DNA of 64,000 nt from Acidocella facilis ATCC 35904 (GCF_000687875.1 NZ_JHYG01000004.1:1-64000), one strand, 5' to 3'. Shown: positions 33,800 to 44,505, numbered from the stretch's first letter. Notes: generated from the sequence alone by a model not told the origin. Program-made: numbers and translations.

Positions 33800-34947
33800 G
33801 GGACACTTTCGCGGCGGCGCTTTCGCGGCTGTTGCCGCACAGCACCCCGCGTTTGGCGCTGGGCGTCTCTGGCGGGGCGGACAGCACCGCCCTGGCCTTG
33901 CTGGCCGATGAATATTGCCGCCCCCGGGGCGGCGCGGTGCTGGCGCTGATCCTCGATCACGGGCTGCGGGCTGGCTCAGCGGCGGAAGCTCAGCTGACCG
34001 CAAGCCGCCTCGCCCAGCGCGGCATCGCCGCGAAGATCATCACCCTGGCGCTGGCGCCGGGGCCGGGATTGCAGGCCCGCGCCCGGGAGGCCCGCCACGA
34101 GGCCCTGGCCGAAGCAGCGCGGCAGGCGGGGTTTTTGTATCTGGCGCTTGGCCATCACGCCGCCGACCAGCGCGAGACGGTGGCGATGCGCGCCGCCCGT
34201 GGCGAAGGTGGGGTGGAGGGCATGGCCGCCTGGACGGCGCGGCGGGACGTGGTGCTGCTGCGCCCGCTGCTGCGGACCGAACCAGAGCATTTGCGCGCTT
34301 ATCTCACCGACCAGGGCATGGGCTGGGTCGAGGACCCCTCCAACCTCTCCCGCCGGTTCGAGCGCGTGCGCATCCGCCAGGACGCGGCGGGGCTGAGCCC
34401 GAACGGCGCCGCCGCCCGCGCCGCGCGCGAGGCCGAGGATGCCGCCTTCCTCGCCCGCCATGCCGCGATGTATCCGGAAGGCTTCGCGCTGCTGGATGCC
34501 GGTAGCGCCCCGCCCTCCGCGCTGGGGGCGCTGCTGCGCACGCTCGGCGGCAAGCTCTACCCGCCACGGCGCGACGCGCTGGCGCGGCTGGCGGGCAGAT
34601 TGCGCCCGGCGACGCTGGGGGGCGTGCGCATCGCCCCGGCCGGGCGGCTTGGCACCGGTTGGCTGCTGGCGCGCGAGGCCGCCGCCTGTGCCGCGCCGAT
34701 TGCGGCGAGCAGCCATGCGCTATGGGATGGCCGTTTCACTTTGTTGCAAGATCCCGAACGCCCCGCATCGTTCGGCGCGCTGGGCGCGCAAGCGGCGGCG
34801 TTTCATGGGTTTAACGGCCTGCCAACCCTGGTGCTGCGCGGCCTGCCGGCGCTGCGGCCTGCCTCGGGCGGGCTGATCTTTCCGGCGCCGGCGCGGTTTT
34901 CGCCGCCTTTGCCGGCCACCCAGGCCCCGTTTCGCGGCGCTGTTTAG
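33790..34947 (+). CDS. tilS: tRNA(Ile)-lysidine synthetase
   Basis: This 385-residue N-type ATP pyrophosphatase converts cytidine 34 of tRNA-Ile(CAU) to lysidine. The PP-loop SGGADSTALALLA is near residue 26, with the conserved HHAADQRETVAMR stretch and RPLLRTEPEHLRAYL. The C-terminal part is Ala/Pro-rich and less conserved. No ATG precedes the PP-loop, so the TTG at 33790 is used, overlapping the end of cpoB by ten bases. The gene order cpoB-tilS-ftsH is conserved in alphaproteobacteria. Confidence 0.9.
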   Translation: MLLRDTFAAALSRLLPHSTPRLALGVSGGADSTALALLADEYCRPRGGAVLALILDHGLRAGSAAEAQLTASRLAQRGIAAKIITLALAPGPGLQARAREARHEALAEAARQAGFLYLALGHHAADQRETVAMRAARGEGGVEGMAAWTARRDVVLLRPLLRTEPEHLRAYLTDQGMGWVEDPSNLSRRFERVRIRQDAAGLSPNGAAARAAREAEDAAFLARHAAMYPEGFALLDAGSAPPSALGALLRTLGGKLYPPRRDALARLAGRLRPATLGGVRIAPAGRLGTGWLLAREAAACAAPIAASSHALWDGRFTLLQDPERPASFGALGAQAAAFHGFNGLPTLVLRGLPALRPASGGLIFPAPARFSPPLPATQAPFRGAV

Positions 34948-35067
34948 CGAGGATTTATTTGTGCTGGTCTAGGAATCCGGTGCAGTATGACCACGTTGAG
35001 CTCATGAAGACCTCTCCGTGCCTCGTGCAGGGCGGACGAACTGACTGAAAGAATTGGAAAAGTCTAG

Positions 35068-36975
<1,908 letters not shown>

Positions 36976-36997
36976 GGGCTGGGGGGCCGGGGGTGAC

Positions 36998-37172
36998 TCA
37001 AGGGGGACGCTGTCCCCCTTGACCCCCTGCAAAGGGCCGAGAGGCCCTTTGATCCCATCATATTCGGTTCAAAAAAGAGGGGGGGCCTTTAGGCCCCCCC
37101 TCTTTTTTGAACCGGGTGGGTTCCAAGGGCCTCTCGGCCCTTGGCGGGGGTCAGGGGGCAGAGCCCCCTGGG
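36998..37172. repeat. Large nested palindrome between ftsH and panB
   Basis: A perfect central hairpin has 23-bp arms (37065-37087 and 37092-37114) around TTTA. Outside it, smaller hairpins sit on each side: CAAGGGGGAC..GTCCCCCTTG and AAGGGCC..GGCCCTT on the left, and matching CCAAGGGCC..GGCCCTTGG and AGGGGGC..GCCCCCT on the right. The left and right outer halves are themselves near-complementary, so the whole block folds as one nested palindrome. It separates convergent genes and should end transcription from both sides. Confidence 0.85.
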
Positions 37173-37187
37173 AGCACCCGGCCCCCC

Positions 37188-37964
37188 TCAAGCCGGAAAC
37201 TGGGACTCCCGGACCTCCCGGACATATTCGGCCAGGGCGTCGGTGATGAGCTGGGCGCCGTCGAGGTAGCGTTTGGCGAAGGCGGGGGCGCGGCCGGGGG
37301 TGAGGCCGAGTATGTCGTGGAAGACGAGCACCTGGCCGTCCGTGCCGGGTCCTGCGCCGATGCCGATGGTGGGGACGCGCAGCTTGGCGGTGATTTCGGC
37401 GGCGAGGTCGCTCGGGATGGCTTCCATCAGCACCATGCGCGCGCCGGCATCTTCCAGCGCCAGGGCGTCTTCCAGCAGCTGTGCGGCGGCTTCGGGGGTT
37501 TTGCCCTGGCGTTTGAAGCCGCCCATCTGGCGCACATGCTGCGGGGTGAGGCCGATATGGGCGCAGACCGGCACGGCACGGCGCGAGAGGAAGGCGACGG
37601 TCTCGACCATCGGCGCGCCGCCTTCGAGTTTGACGATCTGCGCGCCGGCTTTCAGCAGCCGCGCCGAGGCGGCGAAGGCCTGGGCTGGGCTTTCCTCGAA
37701 GCTGCCGAAAGGCAGGTCCGCCATCACCAGCGTGTTGGTTGCGGCACGGGCGACGATTTCGGTGTGGTAGAGCATCTGCTCCAGGGTCACGCGCAGCGTA
37801 TCCGCCTCGCCGCCGACCATCATGCCCAGCGAATCGCCCACCAGCACCGCATCCACCCCGGCGGCCTCGGCCAGCCTGGCGGCGGTGACGTCATAGGCGG
37901 TGACCATGGTCATTTTGCGCTGTTCGCGCTTCGCCTTGTCCCAGGCGCTAAGCGTTTTGCTCAT
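37188..37964 (-). CDS. panB: 3-methyl-2-oxobutanoate hydroxymethyltransferase
   Basis: This 258-residue TIM-barrel enzyme adds a hydroxymethyl group from methylene-THF to alpha-ketoisovalerate, the first committed step to pantoate. The conserved sequences are MVTAYDVTAARLAEAAGVD, VLVGDSLGMMVGGEADTL, VMADLPFGSFEES and the GIGAGPGTDGQVLVFHDILG block with metal and substrate residues. The start is ATG at 37964. It follows pncC by 22 bp. panC and panD are not in the window, and panE is at 21640. Confidence 0.95.
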   Translation of the reverse strand: MSKTLSAWDKAKREQRKMTMVTAYDVTAARLAEAAGVDAVLVGDSLGMMVGGEADTLRVTLEQMLYHTEIVARAATNTLVMADLPFGSFEESPAQAFAASARLLKAGAQIVKLEGGAPMVETVAFLSRRAVPVCAHIGLTPQHVRQMGGFKRQGKTPEAAAQLLEDALALEDAGARMVLMEAIPSDLAAEITAKLRVPTIGIGAGPGTDGQVLVFHDILGLTPGRAPAFAKRYLDGAQLITDALAEYVREVRESQFPA

Positions 37965-37977
37965 TCTTCATCTCCCC

Positions 37978-38058
37978 CGCCTGCGTCAGCAGGCTGAATT
38001 GTCCCCGCCTGCGTCAGCAGGCTGAATCGTACCCGCCTGCGCCAGCAGGCTGATGGCG
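37978..38058. repeat. 28-bp tandem repeat, three copies, at the pncC 3' end
   Basis: Three nearly identical units start at 37978, 38006 and 38034, each containing the palindrome GCCTGC-GTCA-GCAGGC and then TGAATYGT. The period, 28 bp, is not a multiple of three. The array encodes the last residues of pncC and runs past its stop codon, so copy number changes the protein's C-terminus and stop. Confidence 0.8.
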
Positions 38059-38489
38059 AAGGCCACAGCCTGGGCGCGGATTTCGTCGCGCTCGCCATGG
38101 AAGCGCTGATGGTGGGCCATGCTGCCATTGCGTCCGGCAATGCCGAACCACACCGTGCCAACGGGCTTTTCGATGCTGCCGCCATCCGGCCCGGCGATGC
38201 CGGTGACGGAGACGGCATAATCGGCCTCCGCCAGCCGCCGCGCGCCTTCCGCCATGGCACGGGCGACCGGCGCGGAGACCGCGCCATTGGCGGCCAGCAT
38301 CGCCTCCGGCACCCCCAGCATCTGGGTTTTCGCTGCATTGGCGTAGGTGACGAAGCCGTGGGTGAACACCGCGGAGGAGCCCGGAACGGCGGTGATCGCC
38401 CCCGCCACCAGCCCGCCAGTGCAGCTCTCGGCCGTGGCCAGGCGCAGCTTTTTGGCGCGGTAGAGTTCCACCAAGGCGGCCGCGCTCAT
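37986..38489 (-). CDS. pncC: Nicotinamide-nucleotide amidohydrolase (CinA C-terminal type)
   Basis: This 167-residue enzyme of the PncC/CinA-C family converts NMN to nicotinic acid mononucleotide in pyridine nucleotide recycling. The core contains TAESCTGGLVAGAITAVPGSS, THGFVTYANAAKTQMLGV and SVTGIAGPDGGSIEKPVGTV. The C-terminal 20 residues come from a 28-bp tandem repeat and are not conserved family sequence. The ATG overlaps the pgpA stop (ATGA). Confidence 0.9.
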   Translation of the reverse strand: MSAAALVELYRAKKLRLATAESCTGGLVAGAITAVPGSSAVFTHGFVTYANAAKTQMLGVPEAMLAANGAVSAPVARAMAEGARRLAEADYAVSVTGIAGPDGGSIEKPVGTVWFGIAGRNGSMAHHQRFHGERDEIRAQAVAFAISLLAQAGTIQPADAGGDNSAC

Positions 38490-38932
38490 AGCGGCGAGAC
38501 CAGATGCAGCGCCAGCATCACCAGCCAGGCCATCAGCCCGGCGATGATGTCGTCACCCATGATGCCGTATTCGTCCTTGCGCTTATCCGCCCAGGCGACG
38601 GGGCCGGGCTTCCAGATATCGAACAGCCGGAACAGCACGAACGCGATCAGCGCGCCCCAGATGGTCACCTCATAGAGCGCCAGCAGCGGGATCATCTGCC
38701 CGGCGATCTCGTCGATGACGATCCAGCCCGGATCGCTGGCGGCTTCCGGCATCCGCCCGATCGCCAGCAGCCCGATGCCAAAGGCCACGACAATCCCGGC
38801 CAGCAAAGCCAGATGCCCGGCCTGGAGCAGCGCGCAGCCAATGGCGAGGCCCACCAGCGAACCGAACGTGCCCGGCGCCTTCGGCGCCAGGCCGGACCCG
38901 AAGCCCGAGGCCACGAAGCGGGAGAGGTTCAT
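38486..38932 (-). CDS. pgpA: Phosphatidylglycerophosphatase A
   Basis: This 148-residue membrane enzyme dephosphorylates phosphatidylglycerophosphate to phosphatidylglycerol. The family block GFGSGLAPKAPGTFGSLVGL is followed by transmembrane helices, VIDEIAGQMIPL, LFRLFDIWKPGPVAWAD and DDIIAGLMAW. The start is chosen at MNLSRF (38932), where ATG overlaps the slt stop as ATGA; the longer frame starts inside slt. It is translationally coupled with both its neighbours. Confidence 0.93.
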   Translation of the reverse strand: MNLSRFVASGFGSGLAPKAPGTFGSLVGLAIGCALLQAGHLALLAGIVVAFGIGLLAIGRMPEAASDPGWIVIDEIAGQMIPLLALYEVTIWGALIAFVLFRLFDIWKPGPVAWADKRKDEYGIMGDDIIAGLMAWLVMLALHLVSPL

Positions 38933-40521
38933 TTCTGCGTCAGCCATTTCGCCACCGGCGAGATCGCCTCGCCATTCAGCAGCGCGCCATAGATGGTGAT
39001 ATTCTCGGAGACGCGCTGCACGTAATTGCGGGTCTCGTTGAAGGGGATCAGCTCCAGCCAGTCCAGCATATTCGCCCCGCCAGGGTTGCTGCCCAGCTCC
39101 GGGTCGCCATTTTCGCCCAGCCAGCGGGCGACATTGCCAGGCCCGGCATTATAGGCGGCGATGGCCAGCGGCAGGCAGGTGCCGAAATTATTCACCTCCT
39201 GGCTCAGATAGGCCGCCCCCAGCGCCATGTTCTGGCTGGGGTCGAACAGATTGTCGGCGGGCAGGCCGTAGCGCCGGCCGGTGAGCCGGGCGGTGGAGGG
39301 TAGCAGCTGCATCAGCCCGATTGCCCCGGCGCCGGAGACCACGCTGGGGTTGAAGCTGCTCTCCTGGCGCATGATGCCGAGCGAGACAGCAGGCGGCAGG
39401 GCTGAGGCGGGCGGCTGATAGGGGATCGGCCAGCCCTCGCGCACCAGCATCTGCCCGGAAATCCCCGCCAGCCGGGCGATGGCGACGGAGGATTGCGGAA
39501 AGCCCAGCGCCAGCGCCAGCCGCGCCGCCAGCATGCGGTTGCGGTCATCCACCGCCGTCTGCCCGGCGCGGGTGAGGAAGATGGCGGCGTCATGCGCATC
39601 GCCCATCTGCATCAGCAGCACGCCGGCGCGGGGCAGCTCGCCCAGGCCGAAATCCAGCGCGTCCTGCATGGTAAAGCCCGGCTCCGGCACGGCTTTGATG
39701 CGCGCCGCCAGCTGCTGCGGGCTCTCGCCCAGCGCCAGGGCGGCGAGCTGGCCATAGAAGGTGGTGGGGTAATTCGCCGCACGGGCGTAATCCTGCGCCG
39801 CCTGCGCGCCGCTCTCGCTGCGACCGAGCCAGTAATAGGCCCGGGCCTGGGTGATGACAGCGGTGGAGGAGGAGGCGAGGTTCTGGAACCAGGTCGCGGC
39901 TTCCTGCGGCTGGTTGAGGAAGCGCAGCAGGATGAAGCCGGCCAGGAAATCCCGGTCGGCGATCTGCTCGCGCGCCGTGCTGCCGGCAATCGGCGGGTCG
40001 ACCGCGATGACCACCTGATACGCGTCCTTGGCGTCGTTCTCCTGCAGCAAAGCGCGGGCGAGGCTGTTTTGCGCCGGCCAGAACATCAGCTGCTGCCCGG
40101 CATCGGCGGCGGCCATGGCACTCTTGCCCTGCGCCTGCCAGAGTGCAGCCGCCTGCTGGTCCTGCCCGGCCTCGTGCAAGGCCTCCACCTGGGTGATGAA
40201 ATCCGGTGTCATCTCCGGCGTGGTGGGCTGATAAAGGCCCGAGGCCTGTTGCTCGCGCAGCGCCAGCAGCCCTTGCTCGGGCCAGTCCGGGTTCTGCTTG
40301 ATGAAGGCGGCGATCTCATCCGCGCTGGCGCCGCCCGAGGAGGTCATGCGGAAGAAAGTGACCAGCTTTTCCACCAGCGGGTCGCCGGTGGCGGCCGCCA
40401 GCTGGTCCGCCTGGGAGAAATTGCCCGCATGGACATCCTCCATGATCTGCGGGCTCGCGGCGGTTTGCGCCAGCGCACAGGCCGGCATCAGGAGCAGAGG
40501 CAAGACGGCCAGAAACTTCAT
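38929..40521 (-). CDS. slt: Soluble lytic murein transglycosylase (Slt70-like)
   Basis: This 530-residue periplasmic enzyme cleaves the glycan strands of peptidoglycan to form anhydro ends. The signal peptide (LLLMPACALAQ) is followed by a long alpha-helical superhelix (about 25-360). The catalytic SLT domain (about 375-520) carries the glutamate in IMRQESSFNPSVVS, GAIGLMQLLPSTA and AIAAYNAGPGNVARWLGEN. The signal sequence has a cysteine at its end (PAC), so it could be a lipoprotein. It is the first gene of slt-pgpA-pncC-panB. Confidence 0.93.
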   Translation of the reverse strand: MKFLAVLPLLLMPACALAQTAASPQIMEDVHAGNFSQADQLAAATGDPLVEKLVTFFRMTSSGGASADEIAAFIKQNPDWPEQGLLALREQQASGLYQPTTPEMTPDFITQVEALHEAGQDQQAAALWQAQGKSAMAAADAGQQLMFWPAQNSLARALLQENDAKDAYQVVIAVDPPIAGSTAREQIADRDFLAGFILLRFLNQPQEAATWFQNLASSSTAVITQARAYYWLGRSESGAQAAQDYARAANYPTTFYGQLAALALGESPQQLAARIKAVPEPGFTMQDALDFGLGELPRAGVLLMQMGDAHDAAIFLTRAGQTAVDDRNRMLAARLALALGFPQSSVAIARLAGISGQMLVREGWPIPYQPPASALPPAVSLGIMRQESSFNPSVVSGAGAIGLMQLLPSTARLTGRRYGLPADNLFDPSQNMALGAAYLSQEVNNFGTCLPLAIAAYNAGPGNVARWLGENGDPELGSNPGGANMLDWLELIPFNETRNYVQRVSENITIYGALLNGEAISPVAKWLTQK

Positions 40522-40532
40522 GAGCCCTCTCT

Positions 40533-40580
40533 AGAGCAACATCCGATCAAACGGTATCGTTTGATCGGATAAAGTTGCTC
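40533..40580. repeat. TAGAGC palindrome, CGATCAAAC type, copy 2
   Basis: The palindrome begins AGAGCAACATCCGATCAAAC, is near-perfect around a GGTATC centre, and closes with GTTTGATCGGAT and TTGCTC. It closely resembles copy 1 at 15680-15722. It lies in the 5' leader of slt, between slt and the divergent dapA. The remaining leader to 40753 holds no gene. Confidence 0.75.
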
Positions 40581-40753
40581 GCTCACACAAAAAGCGGGCG
40601 CGTCGTTCGCGGCCCCATGTGAACGCAAGACGCGCCAGCAGCGCTGGCAGCGCGGGCCAAACCTTACCGCAGCGCGCTTGCCCCGGCCCGCGGAGGCGAT
40701 TAGGTGAATGAACGGATAAAACGCCTTCTCCAAACGCCTTCCAAGGACCAGCA

Positions 40754-41632
40754 ATGTTTCACGGCTCATTCACCGCCCTCGTGACTCCGATGCACGAGGA
40801 TGGGCGCATCGACGAAGAGGCCTATATGCGCCTCATCGAGTGGCAGATCGCCGAGGGCACTGACGGCATCGTGCCCGTCGGCACCACCGGCGAATCCCCG
40901 ACGCTGAGCCATGATGAGCATAAACGCGTGGTCGAGCTGGCGGTGAAAACCGCCAAGGGCCGGGTGCCGGTGATGGCCGGCGCCGGCTCCAATTCCACCG
41001 CCGAGGCGATCGGCCTGGCCCGCCATGCCGAGCAGGCCGGGGCGGATGCGATCCTGGTCGTCACCCCCTATTACAACAAGCCGACCCAGGAAGGGCTGTA
41101 CCAGCATTTCAAGGCCATCGCCGAGTCGATGGCGCTGCCGGTGTTCATCTATAACATCCCCGGCCGTTCGGTGATCGACATGTCGGTGGAGACGATGGCG
41201 CGGCTGGCGCAGATCAAGAACATCGTCGGGGTGAAGGATGCCACCGCCAACCTGACCCGCCCGCTGCACACCGCGCGCGCCTGCGGCCCGGATTTCGTGC
41301 AGTTCTCCGGCGAGGACCATACCATCCTGGCCTTCATGGCCTCGGGCGGGCATGGCTGCATCTCGGTGACCGCCAATGTGGCGCCGCGTTTATGCGCGCA
41401 GATGCATGATGCCTGGGCCAAGGGCGATTTCAAGGCGGCGATGGAGATCCAGAACCGGCTGGTGCCGCTGCATGATGCGATGTTCGCCGAGAGCAATCCC
41501 GGCCCGGTGAAATATGCCGCCTCGCTGCTGGGCTATGGCGCCAACCATGTGCGCCTGCCGCTGGCGCCGGTCTCCGAGGCGACGGCGCAGCGCATGCAGG
41601 CGGCGATGCGGGATGTTGGCCTGCTGAACTGA
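40754..41632 (+). CDS. dapA: 4-hydroxy-tetrahydrodipicolinate synthase
   Basis: This 292-residue aldolase condenses pyruvate and aspartate semialdehyde, entering the lysine and diaminopimelate pathway. The conserved elements are GTTGESPTLSHDEHKRV, GAGSNSTAEAI, the Tyr in YYNKPTQEGLYQHF, YNIPGRSVIDM and the Schiff-base lysine in IVGVKDATANL. The length is typical. The start is ATG at 40754 after a long leader. It is followed at once by smpB. Confidence 0.96.
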   Translation: MFHGSFTALVTPMHEDGRIDEEAYMRLIEWQIAEGTDGIVPVGTTGESPTLSHDEHKRVVELAVKTAKGRVPVMAGAGSNSTAEAIGLARHAEQAGADAILVVTPYYNKPTQEGLYQHFKAIAESMALPVFIYNIPGRSVIDMSVETMARLAQIKNIVGVKDATANLTRPLHTARACGPDFVQFSGEDHTILAFMASGGHGCISVTANVAPRLCAQMHDAWAKGDFKAAMEIQNRLVPLHDAMFAESNPGPVKYAASLLGYGANHVRLPLAPVSEATAQRMQAAMRDVGLLN

Positions 41633-41639
41633 GACGCAA

Positions 41640-42122
41640 TTGAGCAAGGACGCGAAAAAAAACCCCTTCATCTCGCACGGCATCGCCGCGCAGAACCGCA
41701 AGGCGAGGCACGATTATAAGATCCTCTCCACGCTGGAGGCGGGGATCGTGCTGCGCGGCGTGGAGGTGAAATCCCTGCGGCTCGGCCGCGCCACGCTCAC
41801 CGAGGCCTGGGCCGGCGAGCGCGACGGCGAGCTTTATCTGTTCAACATGTATATCCCCGAATATCAGGGCGGGGTGCTGTCGCGCTTCGAGACGCGCGGG
41901 ATGCGCAAGCTGCTGGTCAAGCGCAATCAGCGCCAGCAGATTTTCCATGCCATCGCCCGCGAGCGCCAGACCATCGTGCCGCTGGACGTGTTCTTCAACG
42001 ATCGCGGCTTGGCGAAGGTCACGCTGGGCATCGCCGAGGGCAAGCAGAAGGCCGACAAGCGCCACGCCGCCGCCGAGCGCGACTGGCAGCGCGACAAGGC
42101 GCGGCTGCTGCGCAACAAGTAA
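41640..42122 (+). CDS. smpB: SsrA-binding protein SmpB
   Basis: This 160-residue protein binds tmRNA for rescue of stalled ribosomes. The OB-fold core shows NRKARHDYKILSTLEAGIVL, GVEVKSLRLGRATLTEAWA, and the C-terminal basic tail RDWQRDKARLLRNK. The only in-frame start near the core is TTG at 41640, seven bases after the dapA stop. The partner RNA gene ssrA was not seen in the window. A strong hairpin follows. Confidence 0.95.
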   Translation: MSKDAKKNPFISHGIAAQNRKARHDYKILSTLEAGIVLRGVEVKSLRLGRATLTEAWAGERDGELYLFNMYIPEYQGGVLSRFETRGMRKLLVKRNQRQQIFHAIARERQTIVPLDVFFNDRGLAKVTLGIAEGKQKADKRHAAAERDWQRDKARLLRNK

Positions 42123-42143
42123 AGGCGGCTCGCCAAAGCATAA

Positions 42144-42178
42144 ATAGAGCGAGTGGGTGTCAACCCATCTCGCTCTAT
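42144..42178. terminator. Hairpin terminator between smpB and the uracil glycosylase gene
   Basis: ATAGAGCGAG-TGGGT and ACCCA-CTCGCTCTAT arms enclose GTCA, with one extra base in the right arm. It covers the stop codon of the convergent gene at 42175. The TAGAGC/GCTCTA ends tie it to the other TAGAGC palindromes. Confidence 0.7.
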
Positions 42179-42819
42179 GCCAGCAAAGCCCTGATGCCGG
42201 CGACGATCTCCTCGAACATCGCTTCGGTGATGCGCCCGGTATTCACGTTATATTGCGAGGTGTGGAAGCTATCCGCCAGTACCAGCCCGCCGGGCAGCGC
42301 ATGCTGCGCGCCGTGGCGGAATTTATAGGCGCCCGGCTTCAGCTTCAGCCCTTGCAGGATCGATTCATGCGCCTTCTGGCCGATCGCCAGCAGCACACGC
42401 AGCTTCGGCATCGCCGCGATTTCGGCGGCGAGATAAGGCAGGCAATGGTTTTTGTCCGAGGTTTCCAGCTTATGCTGGGGCGGGGCGCAGCGCACCGCGT
42501 TGGTTACCCGGCAATCGACCAGGGTCATGCCGTCATCCGGCCGTTCCTGGAATACCCCCTGGGCGAAGCCGAACTTGCCCAGCACCGGGTAGAGCAGCCG
42601 GCCCGCCACATCGCCGGTGAAAGGCCGGCCGGTGCGGTTGGCGCCATTCACCCCGGGCGCCTGGCCGACGACCAGCAGCCGCGCCTCGAGGGGCCCGAAG
42701 CTCGGCACCGGGGCGTTGAACCAGTCCGGATGCAGCCCCCTATATTCTTCCCGATAAGCGACCAAACGCGGGCAGAGCGGGCAGTCGCGCCCCGGCAGAT
42801 GCGGCTGCATCGCGCTCAC
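42175..42819 (-). CDS. Uracil-DNA glycosylase, family 5-like
   Basis: This 214-residue DNA repair enzyme excises uracil from DNA. The N-terminal cysteine pair (RDCPLCPRL) with further cysteines (DCRVTNAVRCAPP) suggests the Fe-S cluster common in families 4 and 5. The active-site motif reads VVGQAPGVNGANRTGRPFTG, and the C-terminal motif is HTSQYNVNTGRIT, typical of family 5 (UDGb). Its ATG overlaps the NYN gene stop by four bases (ATGA). The family number is an assignment from motifs only. Confidence 0.88.
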   Translation of the reverse strand: MSAMQPHLPGRDCPLCPRLVAYREEYRGLHPDWFNAPVPSFGPLEARLLVVGQAPGVNGANRTGRPFTGDVAGRLLYPVLGKFGFAQGVFQERPDDGMTLVDCRVTNAVRCAPPQHKLETSDKNHCLPYLAAEIAAMPKLRVLLAIGQKAHESILQGLKLKPGAYKFRHGAQHALPGGLVLADSFHTSQYNVNTGRITEAMFEEIVAGIRALLA

Positions 42820-43385
42820 GGCTCGTCCTCGCGCTCGCCCCGCGCGCGCGGCTCCTGCGGGCGGCGGGCGAAATGCTGCACGATGTCCGACAATTCGATG
42901 AACTGGTCGGCCTGCCGGCGCAGCTCATCGGCGATCATTGGCGGGCTGGTGCGGATGGAGGAGACCACCGTCACCCGCACCCCCTTGCGCTGCACCGCCT
43001 CCACCAGCCGGCGGAAATCCGAATCGCCGGAGAACAAAACCGCATGGTCGAGCGAGGCCGCCAGCTCCAGCATGTCGATCGCCAGCTCGATATCCATATT
43101 GCCCTTGATCCGCCGCCGGCCCAGCGCATCCGTGAATTCCTTCGCCGGCTTGGTCACCAGCGCATAGCCATTATAGGCCAGCCAGTCAGTCAAAGGTTTG
43201 AGGGGCGAATATTCTTCCGTTTCCAGCAAGGCGGAGTAATAATAGGCTCGTAACAAATTCGACTTGCCTTCAAAAAAATCTAACAATTTGCGGTAGTCGA
43301 TCTCAAATCCGAGGCTACGTGTCGCCGCGTAGAGATTGGCGCCATCGATGAATAAAGCCGTCCGCTCCTGGTCTGAAAATCTCAC
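42816..43385 (-). CDS. NYN/LabA-like PIN domain nuclease
   Basis: This 189-residue protein has the NYN (DUF88/LabA) fold, a PIN-like RNA nuclease. The acid residues are visible in ALFIDGANLYAA, the GNMDIELAIDMLELA block, and VLFSGDSDFRRLVEAVQ. The start is GTG at 43385 with AAGGAA before it. The RNA target is unknown. It is coupled to the uracil glycosylase gene by an ATGA overlap. Confidence 0.9.
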   Translation of the reverse strand: MRFSDQERTALFIDGANLYAATRSLGFEIDYRKLLDFFEGKSNLLRAYYYSALLETEEYSPLKPLTDWLAYNGYALVTKPAKEFTDALGRRRIKGNMDIELAIDMLELAASLDHAVLFSGDSDFRRLVEAVQRKGVRVTVVSSIRTSPPMIADELRRQADQFIELSDIVQHFARRPQEPRARGEREDEP

Positions 43386-43506
43386 ATCAAATTCCTTCCC
43401 GTTCGCCGGGGTTATAGGGGGTGCACAAATATAGTATAAATGTTAGGAAAGCACGCCATTCGAGTGCCCATTTGGGGAGTTTAGCCGCGTTGACCCTCGT
43501 CAGTCC

Positions 43507-44013
43507 ATGATCCTGATCGCGATCGGCGCCAATCTTCCGGCCGAAGATGGGCGCTCGCCCTTGCAGCTCTGCGCGGCGGCGGCGGCGGCGGTTCGCGCAC
43601 TTCCCGGCTTGTCGTTCGTGGCTTTATCGACATGGTATCGGAGCGCTGCGATTCCGGCTTCCAGCCAGCCGGATTATTGCAATGGCATGATCCGCATGAG
43701 CGGCGAGACCGACCCGGCGGTTTTGCTGCGCCAGCTGCAGGAGATCGAGACGCAATTCGGCCGGGTGCGCTCGGTGCCCAATGCGGCGCGCACCTTGGAC
43801 CTTGATATCATTGACATTGCTGGCCAGATCCGGACCGCGCCGGACCCGATATTGCCGCATCCGAGGATGCATCTGCGCGCCTTCGTGCTGCGCCCGCTGC
43901 TGGATGTGAACTCCTCCTGGCGGCATCCAGTGTTCAAGCGCAGCGTCACCACCTTGCTGGCCGAGCTTCCCCCGCAGCAGATCGAACCCTGGCATGCCGA
44001 GCCGTCCGTATAA
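43507..44013 (+). CDS. folK: 2-amino-4-hydroxy-6-hydroxymethyldihydropteridine pyrophosphokinase
   Basis: This 168-residue HPPK enzyme of folate synthesis transfers pyrophosphate from ATP to the pterin alcohol. It has the family signatures [25 protein letters not shown], the ATP/Mg motif [13 protein letters not shown] with the two aspartates, and [13 protein letters not shown]. The start is ATG at 43507. It is divergent from the NYN gene and followed by rpoZ, 74 bp later. Confidence 0.93.
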   Translation: MILIAIGANLPAEDGRSPLQLCAAAAAAVRALPGLSFVALSTWYRSAAIPASSQPDYCNGMIRMSGETDPAVLLRQLQEIETQFGRVRSVPNAARTLDLDIIDIAGQIRTAPDPILPHPRMHLRAFVLRPLLDVNSSWRHPVFKRSVTTLLAELPPQQIEPWHAEPSV

Positions 44014-44087
44014 TCCGATTGACCTTGCCTCCCTGCCGCGCCTGCGGTAAGGCACTCTTTCATTTTCTGCCTTGGAGCGTACCCCGT

Positions 44088-44501
44088 ATGGCCCGCGTAA
44101 CTGTCGAAGACTGCGTTTTGAAGGTGCCGAACCGCTTTGAGCTGGTTCTGCTCGCGGCGCAGCGTGCCCGCAATATCAGCCGCGGCGAGCAGCTGACCAT
44201 TGACCGGGACAATGACAAGAATCCGGTGGTGGCGCTGCGCGAAATCGCCGATGAGACGGTAGAGCTGCCGCATCTGGAGCAGGATCTGATCAAATCCCTC
44301 TCGCGCGTGCCCGAGCCGGAGCCGGTGGATGAAGAGGTGATGGATCTGATCCCGACCGACCAGAACATCTTCGGCCTGCAGGATGTCTCCGCCGAGGAAG
44401 AGGCCGCCGCCATGGCTGCCGAGGGCGAGGACATCATGTCCGCCGAGGATATCCAGGCCGCGATCGAGGCGGAGCTCGGCGGCAAGTCCTCGCGCCGCTG
44501 A
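44088..44501 (+). CDS. rpoZ: RNA polymerase omega subunit
   Basis: This 137-residue subunit promotes RNA polymerase assembly and takes part in ppGpp binding. The N-terminal [20 protein letters not shown] and [17 protein letters not shown] are typical, with the [14 protein letters not shown] block. The C-terminal half is a long acidic extension. It is first of rpoZ-rsh-acpS, matching the usual link of omega with the stringent response gene. The start is at 44088, and an upstream in-frame start is unsupported. Confidence 0.95.
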   Translation: MARVTVEDCVLKVPNRFELVLLAAQRARNISRGEQLTIDRDNDKNPVVALREIADETVELPHLEQDLIKSLSRVPEPEPVDEEVMDLIPTDQNIFGLQDVSAEEEAAAMAAEGEDIMSAEDIQAAIEAELGGKSSRR

Positions 44502-44505
44502 CACC

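Noticed and set aside
37978-38058. Short tandem repeats at the pncC end as a CRISPR array
   Set aside because: Only three units with no unique spacers between them, partly coding, and no cas gene nearby.
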